DNA from: Mesorhizobium sp. M1C.F.Ca.ET.210.01.1.1
GTDB lineage: Bacteria; Pseudomonadota; Alphaproteobacteria; Rhizobiales; Rhizobiaceae
Direction: 5' to 3'
Length of the DNA: 64,000 bases
Assembly: GCF_004791585.1 (NCBI RefSeq)
Contig: NZ_SRUU01000004.1
Span: forward strand, 229,511 to 293,510
How positions within the stretch are numbered: position 1 is the first letter of the stretch; each line of letters starts with the position of its first letter. Shown in pieces: positions 54,214-61,812 of this stretch. Made by a program: the position numbers and the translations under genes. The notes beneath the pieces were generated by a model, which was not told where the DNA came from, ran no database searches, and saw only the letters and a list, made by a program, of their open reading frames with translations.

Positions 54214-55212
54214 ATGGCAGTTACCCTTGACCAGACGATCGCCCAGAAGCAGCACAGCTTCGTGTCGCGCGTGCTGTCCAGCCAAACCTTCTGGGTGGTG
54301 ATCGCGGTCATCCTCGCCTGTCTGTTCCTGTCCGTCGCCACGGATGCCTTCGCCACGCAGAAGAACCTCTACAACATCACCCGCAACATCACCTTTGTCG
54401 CCATCGTGGCGCTCGGCATGACCTTCGTCATCATCACCGGCGGCATCGACCTTTCGGTCGGCTCGGTGCTCTGCCTGTGCTCGATGGTCCTCGCCGTCAC
54501 CATGCATGCCGGCTATTCGATCGAGGTCGGCATCCTGGCCACGATCATCACCGCGCTCGCCATCGGCGCTTTTAACGGTGTGCTTATCGCCTATCTCGAT
54601 TTTCCGCCTTTCGTGGTCACGCTCGGCATGCTCTCGGTCGCCCGCAGCCTCGCCATGGTCGCCTCCAACAACACCGTCGTCTTCCAGTTCGGGCCCGACC
54701 ACGACAAGTTGCTGGCGCTGGGCGGCGGCGCCTGGGTGTTCGGCATCGCCAATCCGGTGCTCTACATGATCCTTCTGGCGCTGATCACCGGCTTCATCCT
54801 GCGTTGGACCAAGTTCGGCAGGCACATCTTCGCCATTGGCGGCAACGAGCATGCGGCGACGCTGACCGGCGTTCCGGTGCGCCAGATCAAGGTCGCGGTC
54901 TACATGATCTCGGCGCTGTCGGCGGGTCTCGCCGGCATCATCCAGACCGGTTGGCTGGGCGCCGTCACCACCAATATCGGCACCGGCATGGAATTGCAGG
55001 TGATCGCCGCCACCGTCATCGGCGGCGCCAATCTCGCCGGCGGCGTCGGCACCGCCTTCGGCGCCATCGTCGGCGCTGCCCTCATCGAGGTGATCCGCAA
55101 CAGTCTCGGCCTGCTCGGCATCAACGCCTTCTGGCAGGGCACCTTCATCGGCGGCGCCATCCTGCTGGCCGTGCTGTTCGACCGCATCCGCAACTTCCGG
55201 CGCAGCGACTGA
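54214..55212 (+). CDS. Sugar ABC transporter permease (RbsC-like)
   Basis: A 332-residue inner-membrane permease with about eight to ten membrane segments. Core motif LGMTFVIITGGIDLSVGSVL and loop FAIGGNEHAATLTGVPV are textbook for the family, and GGANLAGGVGTAFGA lies near residue 280. It completes the third sugar ABC system. With one permease and one single-domain ATPase, a homodimeric transporter is expected. Confidence 0.93.
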   Translation: MAVTLDQTIAQKQHSFVSRVLSSQTFWVVIAVILACLFLSVATDAFATQKNLYNITRNITFVAIVALGMTFVIITGGIDLSVGSVLCLCSMVLAVTMHAGYSIEVGILATIITALAIGAFNGVLIAYLDFPPFVVTLGMLSVARSLAMVASNNTVVFQFGPDHDKLLALGGGAWVFGIANPVLYMILLALITGFILRWTKFGRHIFAIGGNEHAATLTGVPVRQIKVAVYMISALSAGLAGIIQTGWLGAVTTNIGTGMELQVIAATVIGGANLAGGVGTAFGAIVGAALIEVIRNSLGLLGINAFWQGTFIGGAILLAVLFDRIRNFRRSD

Positions 55213-55360
55213 CGTCCCTATCGTTCAGTCTGAAAATCGGCCCGGGCTGGCGATGCGAAGCGGCCGTCGTCCCCCCATGCCTTGACGCAAGCCGGACGTC
55301 GGTCGCACAATCCCCGAGCAGGCGAAGGGAGGCCAGTCGCCTGCGGGAGGAACTATACCC

Positions 55361-56188
55361 ATGACGGACGCGATCAGGCTCTATTGGGGCCGGTTCGGAC
55401 ATGTCTCTGTGCTGAATGTCGCCAACGACTTCGTCACCCATGCCCATGGCGAGGCGCATCTCATCATCTGGCTGGAAGGCACGGCCGGCGAAATGACCAT
55501 CGGCCGCGAAACGGTGCGGCTGGGACCGGACACCGCCGCCGGCATCAATTCCTTTCAACCGCACAGCCACGCGCTTTCCCACGACGGCAGGCCCGGCCTT
55601 TTCCTCGCCTTCTACATCGATCCGGACTGGGCGCGCCGACGCCGCGACCTGCCGGCTTCGGCGCCGCTGTTCGCGCAAGCCGCAATCACGCTGGAGCCGT
55701 GGCTGCACCAGGCGGCGGCGAACCTGCTCGATCATCTGACCGACAATGAGAGCATCGACGACGTCGCCAATTACGAGATCGAGCGCTTCATCGACAGCAT
55801 GCTCGACGCGGCCGATGCCTCGGCGCCGCAGATAGCGCGCACCCGCATCAACACGATGCTGGACTTCCGTGTCCGCAAGGCGATCCAGCTGATGAAGGCC
55901 AATGTCTGCGAGCGCATCTCTTTCGACGACGTGGCCCGTTCCGTCGGCCTGTCGAGGCCGCATTTCTTCGCCTTGTTCAAGGAACAGACCAACCTGACGC
56001 CGAACGTCTACTGGAACACGCTGCGCATGGAGGAAGCCGTGCGCCAGCTGCAATGGTCGCAAGAGCCGCTGATCTCTGTCGCCTGCAGTCTCGGCTTCAC
56101 CACCCAGGGCAATTTCTCGCGCTTCTTCCGCGACCATGTCGGCGTGCCGCCGACGCTCTACCGCGAAGCGGCGCGCGCGATGTCCTGA
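55361..56188 (+). CDS. AraC-family transcriptional regulator
   Basis: A 275-residue regulator. The N-terminal part is a cupin-like sensor (HAHGEAHLIIWLEGTAGEM, residues about 28-70), and the C-terminal 100 residues form the double helix-turn-helix (ISFDDVARSVGLSRPHFFALFKE and SVACSLGFTTQGNFSRFFRD). It follows the sugar permease gene by 148 bp and precedes the molybdenum hydroxylase cluster, separated from it by a terminator. Either unit could be its target; the position before the hydroxylase genes favours the latter. Confidence 0.9.
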   Translation: MTDAIRLYWGRFGHVSVLNVANDFVTHAHGEAHLIIWLEGTAGEMTIGRETVRLGPDTAAGINSFQPHSHALSHDGRPGLFLAFYIDPDWARRRRDLPASAPLFAQAAITLEPWLHQAAANLLDHLTDNESIDDVANYEIERFIDSMLDAADASAPQIARTRINTMLDFRVRKAIQLMKANVCERISFDDVARSVGLSRPHFFALFKEQTNLTPNVYWNTLRMEEAVRQLQWSQEPLISVACSLGFTTQGNFSRFFRDHVGVPPTLYREAARAMS

Positions 56189-56226
56189 GCTAACTGGCCG
56201 AAAAATCGCCTATTTTCAGACTGCCT

Positions 56227-56250
56227 GAGCGGCCTTTGGCCGCTCTTTTT
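56227..56250 (+). terminator. Rho-independent terminator after the AraC-family gene
   Basis: GAGCGGCC (56227-56234), loop TTT, GGCCGCTC (56238-56245), then TTTTT. It starts 38 bp after the stop codon. The 8-bp GC stem with T-run is a clean intrinsic terminator, so the hydroxylase cluster has its own promoter downstream. Confidence 0.9.
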
Positions 56251-56342
56251 CAGACTGATTGATAGGCGCGCAAGACGCTTTGATAAGCGCAACCCGGCCC
56301 GCCGCCCTAGCCTCCTTCCCATCTTTGCGAGGGAACGAGTTC

Positions 56343-56786
56343 ATGGCGAAAGTCACCATTTCCAGCGTCATCGACGCGCCGGTCGAACAGGTCTGGTCGC
56401 GCATCCGCGACTTCAACGGACTGCCGAACTGGCATCCGCGCATGGTTGAAAGCCACATCGAGGACGGCAAGGACGCCACCACGATCGGCTGCGTGCGCAA
56501 CTTCACGCTGGTCAGCGGCGCGCGGCTGCGTGAAAAGCTGCTCGACTTCTCCGACAAGAATTTCCTGGTCAGCTACGCGATCCTCGAGACCCCGCAGCCG
56601 ATCACCAACCACAAGGCGACGCTGCAGTTGCGGCGCATCACCGACGGCAACCGCACTTATGCCGAATGGAGCGCGAGCTTCGACGCCGCACCCGAGGAAG
56701 CCGACAAGCTGGCCGAGGGCATGGGCGCCAACGTCTTCCAGGGCGGCTTCAATGCCCTGAAGAGCCATTTCGCGGGCCAGGGCTAA
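56343..56786 (+). CDS. SRPBCC-family (CoxG/polyketide cyclase-like) protein
   Basis: A 147-residue START-like protein: VTISSVIDAPVEQVWSRIRD at the N-terminus and WSASFDAAPEEADKLAEGMG towards the C-terminus. The fold binds hydrophobic ligands. CoxG proteins of this superfamily are commonly encoded with molybdenum hydroxylases, and some assist maturation or membrane attachment, so a similar role is plausible. GAGGGA precedes the ATG at 56343. The FAD-subunit gene starts 11 bp after its stop, so it is the first gene of the operon. Confidence 0.82.
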   Translation: MAKVTISSVIDAPVEQVWSRIRDFNGLPNWHPRMVESHIEDGKDATTIGCVRNFTLVSGARLREKLLDFSDKNFLVSYAILETPQPITNHKATLQLRRITDGNRTYAEWSASFDAAPEEADKLAEGMGANVFQGGFNALKSHFAGQG

Positions 56787-56797
56787 GGGAGCGTGCC

Positions 56798-57592
56798 ATG
56801 TCGCTTGCGCTCCAGACCTTCTCGACGGTGAAGGACGCCAATGCGGCCTTGCAGGCGTCCGGCACCCGGTACCTTGGCGGCGGCACGCTGGTCGTTCGCG
56901 CCGCCAATGAAGGCGACGTCTCGGTCTCCAGCCTCGTGCGCGTCACCGAGCCTTCGCTGTCGGCGGTCAGCGTTTCCGGCGGCAAGGCCCGGCTTGGCGC
57001 TTCCGTCACGATGGCTGCGATTACGCGCCATCCCGAGCTTGCCGCTCTGGCGCCTGCCGCCCGCGCCGTCGGCGGTCCGGCGATCCGCAACATGGCGACC
57101 GTCGGCGGCAATCTGTTTGCCCCTGCCCCCTACGGCGATTTCGCGGTGGCGCTGCTGGCATTGAACGCCACCGTGGCCGTCGAGGACGGCGAAATGCCGG
57201 TCGAGACTTTCCTGGCTGGCCGTGACACCAGCCGCGCCGTCGTCACCGCCGTCAGCCTTTCGTTGCCCGAGGCAGAAAGCTTCCGCTTCCTCAAAGTGTC
57301 GCGGGTCAAACCGAAAGGGGTCTCGGTGCTGAGCATCGCGGCGCTCTTGCAGCGCACGGCCGACGGCACCGTGACCTCCGCGCGCATCGCGCATGGCTGC
57401 ATGGCCGATCGGTCGATGCGGGCCAAGGCCGCGGAGAAGGCGCTGCTCGGCTGCAAGCTCACGCCCGAGGAGATCGCGCCGGCACTGGCCGTGGCAGGCG
57501 AGGACATCACGCCGATCACCGACCCGATCGCCAGCGCCTGGTATCGCGCGGAAGTGCTGCCGGTCCATCTCGGGCGACTGCTGCTGAGCTAA
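56798..57592 (+). CDS. Xanthine dehydrogenase-family FAD-binding subunit (CoxM-like)
   Basis: A 264-residue flavin subunit of a molybdenum hydroxylase. The FAD motifs are RYLGGGTLVV (residues 24-33) and the NMATVGGNLFAPAPYGDFA segment (98-116); a C-terminal CO_deh_flav_C-type domain follows. It is slightly short against the usual 280-300 residues. It passes electrons from the 2Fe-2S subunit to an acceptor. GGGAG stands upstream of the ATG. A palindromic repeat begins directly after its stop codon, between it and the 2Fe-2S gene. Confidence 0.9.
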   Translation: MSLALQTFSTVKDANAALQASGTRYLGGGTLVVRAANEGDVSVSSLVRVTEPSLSAVSVSGGKARLGASVTMAAITRHPELAALAPAARAVGGPAIRNMATVGGNLFAPAPYGDFAVALLALNATVAVEDGEMPVETFLAGRDTSRAVVTAVSLSLPEAESFRFLKVSRVKPKGVSVLSIAALLQRTADGTVTSARIAHGCMADRSMRAKAAEKALLGCKLTPEEIAPALAVAGEDITPITDPIASAWYRAEVLPVHLGRLLLS

Positions 57593-57639
57593 CGCTTGTC
57601 GCCCCAAAGTGCGCAGCGGTATTGGGACAACGGCAAGCA
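57593..57639 (+). repeat. Stop-codon-abutting palindromic repeat, copy 4
   Basis: Begins at the base after the TAA of the FAD-subunit gene: CGCTTGTCGCCCCAAAG, then GCGCAGCGG, then TATTGGGACAACGGCAAGCA. It is diverged from copies 1-3 but keeps the hairpin arms, with compensating changes at the ends (GCTTGTC with ACGGCAAGC). It lies within the hydroxylase operon. Confidence 0.8.
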
Positions 57640-57706
57640 CGAAATTAAGTCCGTGGGGGACGCGCGTCTGTCCGATTCATCCGGGCAGGAGCGCAGGGAG
57701 GAAAAG

Positions 57707-58189
57707 ATGGCAAAGGTACCTGTCCAATTCACGCTCAACGGCTCCGAAAAGGCCGAATTCATCGAGAGCGGCACAACGCTGCTCCACGCGCTGCGCGACA
57801 AGATCGGCGACACCTCGCCAAAAGGCGGCTGCCACCAGGGCACTTGCGGCGCCTGCTCGGTCATCATCGACGGCGAGTTGAGGCTGTCCTGCCTGACATT
57901 GGCCGAGACCTGCGACGGCGCCGACATCAGGACCACCGCCGGCCTTGCCGAAGGCGGCGTGCTGCATCCGCTGCAGCGGGCCTTTCTCGATGCCTTCGCC
58001 ACGCAATGCGGCTTCTGTACGCCGGGCATGATCATGGCCGCCAAGGCGCTGCTCGACCGCACACCGAACCCAAGCCGCGAGGAGGTGGTCGAGGCGCTGT
58101 CCGGCAATATCTGCCGCTGCACCGGCTACGAGCCGATCATCCAGGCGGTGCTCACCGCCGCGCGCGCCGACTCGCAGAATGCCGCCTGA
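57707..58189 (+). CDS. 2Fe-2S iron-sulfur subunit of molybdenum hydroxylase (CoxS-like)
   Basis: A 160-residue protein with both iron-sulfur centres of the family. The plant-type cluster uses Cys42, Cys47, Cys50 (GGCHQGTCGAC) and Cys62. The C-terminal cluster uses Cys101, Cys104 (CGFCTPGM) and Cys136, Cys138 (GNICRCTGY). It carries electrons from the molybdenum site to FAD. GGGAGG lies before the ATG at 57707. The first molybdopterin subunit gene starts 9 bp after its stop. Confidence 0.94.
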   Translation: MAKVPVQFTLNGSEKAEFIESGTTLLHALRDKIGDTSPKGGCHQGTCGACSVIIDGELRLSCLTLAETCDGADIRTTAGLAEGGVLHPLQRAFLDAFATQCGFCTPGMIMAAKALLDRTPNPSREEVVEALSGNICRCTGYEPIIQAVLTAARADSQNAA

Positions 58190-58198
58190 GGAACAGCC

Positions 58199-59566
58199 AT
58201 GGAACTGCGCAAGGATTATTTCGCCGATGTCCGCAAGGACGGCCTGCACGAGATCGGCCAGCCGCGGCCGCGGCTCGATTCCCCCGGACATGTCACCGGC
58301 AAGACCGCCTATTTCGCCGACCGCATTCTTCCCGGCATGTTGCATCTGAAGATGGTGCGCAGCCCGCACCATCATGCCCGCATCCGCTCCATCGATACAT
58401 CCGAGGCGGAGAAGCATCCGGGCGTCGTCAAGGTGCTGACGGCCAAGGACGTGCCGCACAACGTCTACACCATCCTGATCCTGATCCAGATCGGCCCCGA
58501 GGACGAGACCGTGCTCGCCGACGGCAAGGTGCGCTGGAAGGGCGAGGCGGTGGCGGCGGTGCTGGCCGAGACCGAGCGCGCGGCGCAGGAAGCCGCCGCG
58601 AAGGTCAAGGTCGACTACGAGGTGCTGCCGGCCGTCTTCGACATGGAAGAAGCGCTGAAGCCCGGCGCGCCCCTCGTCAACGAATATCACGGTCAGAACT
58701 ACTATCTCTATGACAGCGGCGAATGCCGCAAGGTGCGCTTCGGCGATGTCGACGCCGGTTTTGCCGAGGCCGACCATATCCTCGAGCAAACCTACCAGTC
58801 CTCGCCGATCGAGCATGCGCCGACCGAGACGACCGGCTGCGTGGTGGCGCCCGAGGGCAACGACCGCTTCACCTGCTACACCAACACGCAGGCGATGTTC
58901 TTCACTCTCGACAACGCCTCGATCATTCTGCAGATGCCGGGCTCGAAGCTGCACTTCGTCGGCGGCACGGTCGGCGGCGGTTTCGGCGGCAAGGTCGACG
59001 TCATCGTCGAGCCGATCGCCATCCTCGCCGCCAAGCTAACCGGCCGCCCGGTCTCCTTCATCTACAGCCGTGAGGAGGAGATGCAGATTTCGTCACCCCG
59101 TGCGGCCGAGAAGGTCGTCATCAAGGACGGCGTCATGAAGGATGGCCGCATCGTTGCGCGAAAAGTGACCGGCTACACCGACGCCGGCGCCTATTCGCGC
59201 CATTCGCCCTACGGCGCGCAGAAGGGTGCTGCGCACTATCCCGGGCCCTACACGATCCCGAATGTCTGGATCGACACCTACTGCGTCTACACCAACCGCA
59301 CCCCCTCCTCCGCCATGCGCGGCTTCGGCGTGACCATCGGCGACTTCGCGCTTGAGGTGCAGATGGACAAGCTGGCGCGGCTGATCGGCATGGACCCGCT
59401 CGAATTCCGCTTCATCAACGCCTATCGCGACGGCGATATGAAGGCGCATCGCCAGCCAACCGAGGGTGCGGCGCTGATCGAGTGCATGCAGGAAGCCTCG
59501 CGCGCCGCCAACTGGCCGGTGGCGGACAAATACATGGCCATGTCCTCCTACAGGAAGGGAGCCTGA
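58199..59566 (+). CDS. Molybdopterin-binding subunit of molybdenum hydroxylase, N-terminal half
   Basis: A 455-residue protein matching the first 55-60% of a CoxL/XDH-type large subunit: an aldehyde-oxidase N-terminal hammerhead domain (about 20-140), then the molybdopterin-binding domain with GGTVGGGFGGK (255-265) and AMRGFG (372-377). The latter has the XDH form, not the AYRCSFR motif of CO dehydrogenase. The frame ends at TGA 59564-59566, where the single-chain enzymes continue. The second half starts one base later in another frame with its own ribosome binding site, so two proteins are expected, as in the NdhL/NdhM pair of Eubacterium barkeri nicotinate dehydrogenase. Confidence 0.9.
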   Translation: MELRKDYFADVRKDGLHEIGQPRPRLDSPGHVTGKTAYFADRILPGMLHLKMVRSPHHHARIRSIDTSEAEKHPGVVKVLTAKDVPHNVYTILILIQIGPEDETVLADGKVRWKGEAVAAVLAETERAAQEAAAKVKVDYEVLPAVFDMEEALKPGAPLVNEYHGQNYYLYDSGECRKVRFGDVDAGFAEADHILEQTYQSSPIEHAPTETTGCVVAPEGNDRFTCYTNTQAMFFTLDNASIILQMPGSKLHFVGGTVGGGFGGKVDVIVEPIAILAAKLTGRPVSFIYSREEEMQISSPRAAEKVVIKDGVMKDGRIVARKVTGYTDAGAYSRHSPYGAQKGAAHYPGPYTIPNVWIDTYCVYTNRTPSSAMRGFGVTIGDFALEVQMDKLARLIGMDPLEFRFINAYRDGDMKAHRQPTEGAALIECMQEASRAANWPVADKYMAMSSYRKGA

Positions 59567-59567
59567 G

Positions 59568-60572
59568 ATGGCGATACGGCGCGGACGCGGCGTCGCCGCG
59601 ATCAACTATCCGACCGGCATGAATCTCGGCGGCGACCCGACCCAGGCGCTGGTTCATTCGACGCCGACCGGCAACTTCATGGTGACGCTCTCCAGCGTCG
59701 ATCTCGGCCAGGGCATGAAGCAGATCATGGCGCAGATCTGCGCCGAGACGATCGGCGTGCCGACCGACCGCGTCATCATCGACACCGCCGACACCGACAC
59801 CGGCCCGCACTGCATGGGCACTTTCGCCTCGCGCGGCACGCACCGGGCCGGCAACGCCGTCATCCAGGCGGCCAAGGAAGCCCGCCAGGTGATGCTGGAA
59901 GTGGCGGCCGAAGAGCTGGAAGTTAACGCCTCGGACCTTGAGACCGACGGCCAGGGCAACATATTGGTCAAGGGCGCGCCGCAGAAATCGATCTCGATCT
60001 TCGACGTCGCCCTGTCGGCGCATTTCAAGCGCGGCCGCTCGATCTCCGGTCGCGGCATGTTCTTGATCCCGCGCTCCTATCCCGAAAAGGAAACCGGCGC
60101 GATGAAGCCCTCGACCTGCTATGCCCATGCCTGCACGGTGGCCGAGGTGGAGGTCGACGACGAAACCGGCGAAGTGACGGTGCTTAGCGTCAAGAACGTC
60201 TTCGAGATCGGCCGCGCGCTCAACCCGAAAATGGTCGAGCAGCAGCTCGTCGGCGGCTCCTGGATGGGCATCAGCCATGCGCTCTATGAGACGACGGAGC
60301 CCTATTATCCGAACCGAGATCATGGCGGCACCGACTTCAACCAATATCTGATGCCGGGTCCGGGCGATCTCGCCGAGACCGAGATCATCGTGCTGGAGCG
60401 GCCGTCGGCCGACGGCCCCTTCGGCGCCAAAGGCCCGGGCGAGATGTGCGCCAACCCGCAGATCCCGGCCGTCGCCAATGCCGTCTTCGACGCGGTCGGC
60501 GTGCGTATCGACACGTTGCCGATCACGCCCGAACGCATCCTGCGCGCGCTGAAGGCGCAAGCCGCGGGCTGA
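59568..60572 (+). CDS. Molybdopterin-binding subunit of molybdenum hydroxylase, C-terminal half
   Basis: A 334-residue protein matching the last 40-45% of a CoxL/XDH large subunit. It starts MAIRRGRGVAAINY, where single-chain enzymes have RGIG(I/V)A. Cofactor and catalytic motifs are intact: DLGQGMKQIMAQ (45-56), ASRGTHRAGNAVIQAA (87-102) and AKGPGE (287-292), whose Glu292 is the expected catalytic base. The ATG follows the upstream TGA by one base, and GGAAGGGAG lies about 8 nt before it. The intact motifs argue against decay. Together with the 455-residue half it would form the active site. Confidence 0.9.
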   Translation: MAIRRGRGVAAINYPTGMNLGGDPTQALVHSTPTGNFMVTLSSVDLGQGMKQIMAQICAETIGVPTDRVIIDTADTDTGPHCMGTFASRGTHRAGNAVIQAAKEARQVMLEVAAEELEVNASDLETDGQGNILVKGAPQKSISIFDVALSAHFKRGRSISGRGMFLIPRSYPEKETGAMKPSTCYAHACTVAEVEVDDETGEVTVLSVKNVFEIGRALNPKMVEQQLVGGSWMGISHALYETTEPYYPNRDHGGTDFNQYLMPGPGDLAETEIIVLERPSADGPFGAKGPGEMCANPQIPAVANAVFDAVGVRIDTLPITPERILRALKAQAAG

Positions 60573-60579
60573 GTGCAAG

Positions 60580-61461
60580 ATGACCGGCGCCAACGCAGAG
60601 CAGATCGCGGCTTCGCCGGAAGCGGTGGCCGCGCGCCTCGCCGCTTCGCGTTACCTGGCGGACGACAGCCTTGCGACCGCGATCTTCCTGGCAATCCGCT
60701 TGGGCAAGCCGCTGCTGCTCGAAGGCGCGCCCGGCGTCGGCAAGACCGAGGCGGCGAAGGCGGTGGGCGAACTGCTCGGCCGCGAGTTGGTGCGGCTGCA
60801 ATGCTACGAAGGCATCGACGCCGCGCACGCGCTCTATGAGTGGAACTACCAGCGGCAGCTTCTCGCCATCCGCCACGCCGGCGAGCACGAGATCGACATC
60901 TATGACGATCGTTTCCTGATCGCGCGACCGCTGCTGCAGGTGCTGCGCGCGCCGGAGCAGCGCGTGCTTCTGGTCGACGAGATCGACCGGTCCGACCATG
61001 AGTTCGACGCACTGCTGCTCGAATTCCTCTCCGACTTCCAGATCAGCATCCCGGAACGCGGCACCATCCGCGCCGCAACGCAGCCGATCGTCATCCTGAC
61101 CTCCAACCGCACGCGCGAACTCGCAGAGGCACTGCGCCGGCGCTGCGTCTACCACTGGATCGGCTATCCCGATGCCGCGCGCGAGGCCGAGATCATCATG
61201 CTGCGGGCTGGCGATGTTGCCGAGGCGACGGCGCGCGCGGTGGCGAGCGCCGTGCAGCAGATCCGCGCCCGCCCACTGGCCAAGCCGCCAGGCATTGCCG
61301 AAGCCGTCGAATGGGCAAACGCCGCAACCGTCCTGGAAAAGGGCGGCAGCCCGTGGCCGCAAGCCTTCCGCCGCGCCATCGGGGTGCTGATCAAGGACGA
61401 GGAGGATTTGTCCACAATTGCACCGGAGATCGGACAGATAGTCGAGGAGGCGATGGGGTGA
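60580..61461 (+). CDS. MoxR-family AAA+ ATPase (CoxD-like)
   Basis: A 293-residue AAA+ ATPase with Walker A GAPGVGKTE (49-57), Walker B LLVDEIDRSD, sensor 1 ILTSNRTREL and an arginine-rich segment LRRRC. In CO dehydrogenase clusters the equivalent CoxD helps insert or sulfurate the Mo/Cu site; with a VWA partner such MoxR proteins act as metal-insertion chaperones. It starts 7 bp after the hydroxylase subunit stop. A long cluster of palindromic repeats separates it from the VWA gene that normally follows closely. Confidence 0.92.
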   Translation: MTGANAEQIAASPEAVAARLAASRYLADDSLATAIFLAIRLGKPLLLEGAPGVGKTEAAKAVGELLGRELVRLQCYEGIDAAHALYEWNYQRQLLAIRHAGEHEIDIYDDRFLIARPLLQVLRAPEQRVLLVDEIDRSDHEFDALLLEFLSDFQISIPERGTIRAATQPIVILTSNRTRELAEALRRRCVYHWIGYPDAAREAEIIMLRAGDVAEATARAVASAVQQIRARPLAKPPGIAEAVEWANAATVLEKGGSPWPQAFRRAIGVLIKDEEDLSTIAPEIGQIVEEAMG

Positions 61462-61479
61462 GCCGCGACCTTGATAACA

Positions 61480-61807
61480 CCTTCTCCCCGTTCACGGGGA
61501 GAAGGTGCCCCGAAGGGGCGGATGAGGGGCAGCGCCACACTGGGCAAAAGGTGGCGCCGCCCTGCCTGCCGGCATCCTCTCCCCGTAAACGGCATCGCAT
61601 ATGGCGGCGCCAGCCCCCCACTCCGGCCGCTGCGCGGCCACCTCTCCCCCAAGTTCATGGGGGAGAGGAACCCAAGCTTTTCAAGGCCGCGACCTTCGCG
61701 GTTGGCGTTTCCTCTCCCCCACGAATGTGGGGGAGAGGTGGCTCGGCGAAGCCGAGACGGAATGGGGGAGCGCCATATGCGATTGCCCTGCCGTAAACGG
61801 GGAGAGG
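61480..61807. repeat. Nested palindromic repeat cluster between the MoxR and VWA genes
   Basis: The cluster starts with CCTTCTCCCCG/CGGGGAGAAGG (61480-61505) and GCCCCGAAGGGGC next to it. A second element has outer arms at 61576-61606 and 61771-61807 (both built on CCTCTCCCCGT...CGCATATGGCG, with a 5-bp indel between arms) and encloses hairpins 61641-61668 (CCTCTCCCCCA..TGGGGGAGAGG) and 61711-61738 (CCTCTCCCCCAC GAAT GTGGGGGAGAGG). It looks like two or more inserted mosaic elements. No coding sequence is supported here; the right arm supplies GGAGAGG before the TTG start of the VWA gene. Confidence 0.85.
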
Positions 61808-61812
61808 AAAGC

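Noticed and set aside
58199..60572. Calling the molybdenum enzyme a carbon monoxide dehydrogenase because of the MoxR/VWA/SRPBCC neighbours.
   Set aside because: The large subunit has AMRGFG instead of the AYRCSFR loop that binds the Cu site of CoxL, so CO oxidation is not supported.
58199..60572. Calling the split large-subunit gene a pseudogene.
   Set aside because: Both halves keep all cofactor and catalytic motifs, the second has a good ribosome binding site, and natural split homologues are known. A one-base frameshift error remains possible and is reported as a competing explanation.
61480..61807. A CRISPR array, because of several similar hairpins in a row.
   Set aside because: The units are nested palindromes of unequal spacing with no regular spacers and no cas genes nearby.
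61471..61812. Extending the VWA protein upstream to the ATG at 61471.
   Set aside because: The extra 114 codons lie entirely in palindromic repeat DNA and have no similarity to VWA-family N-termini.
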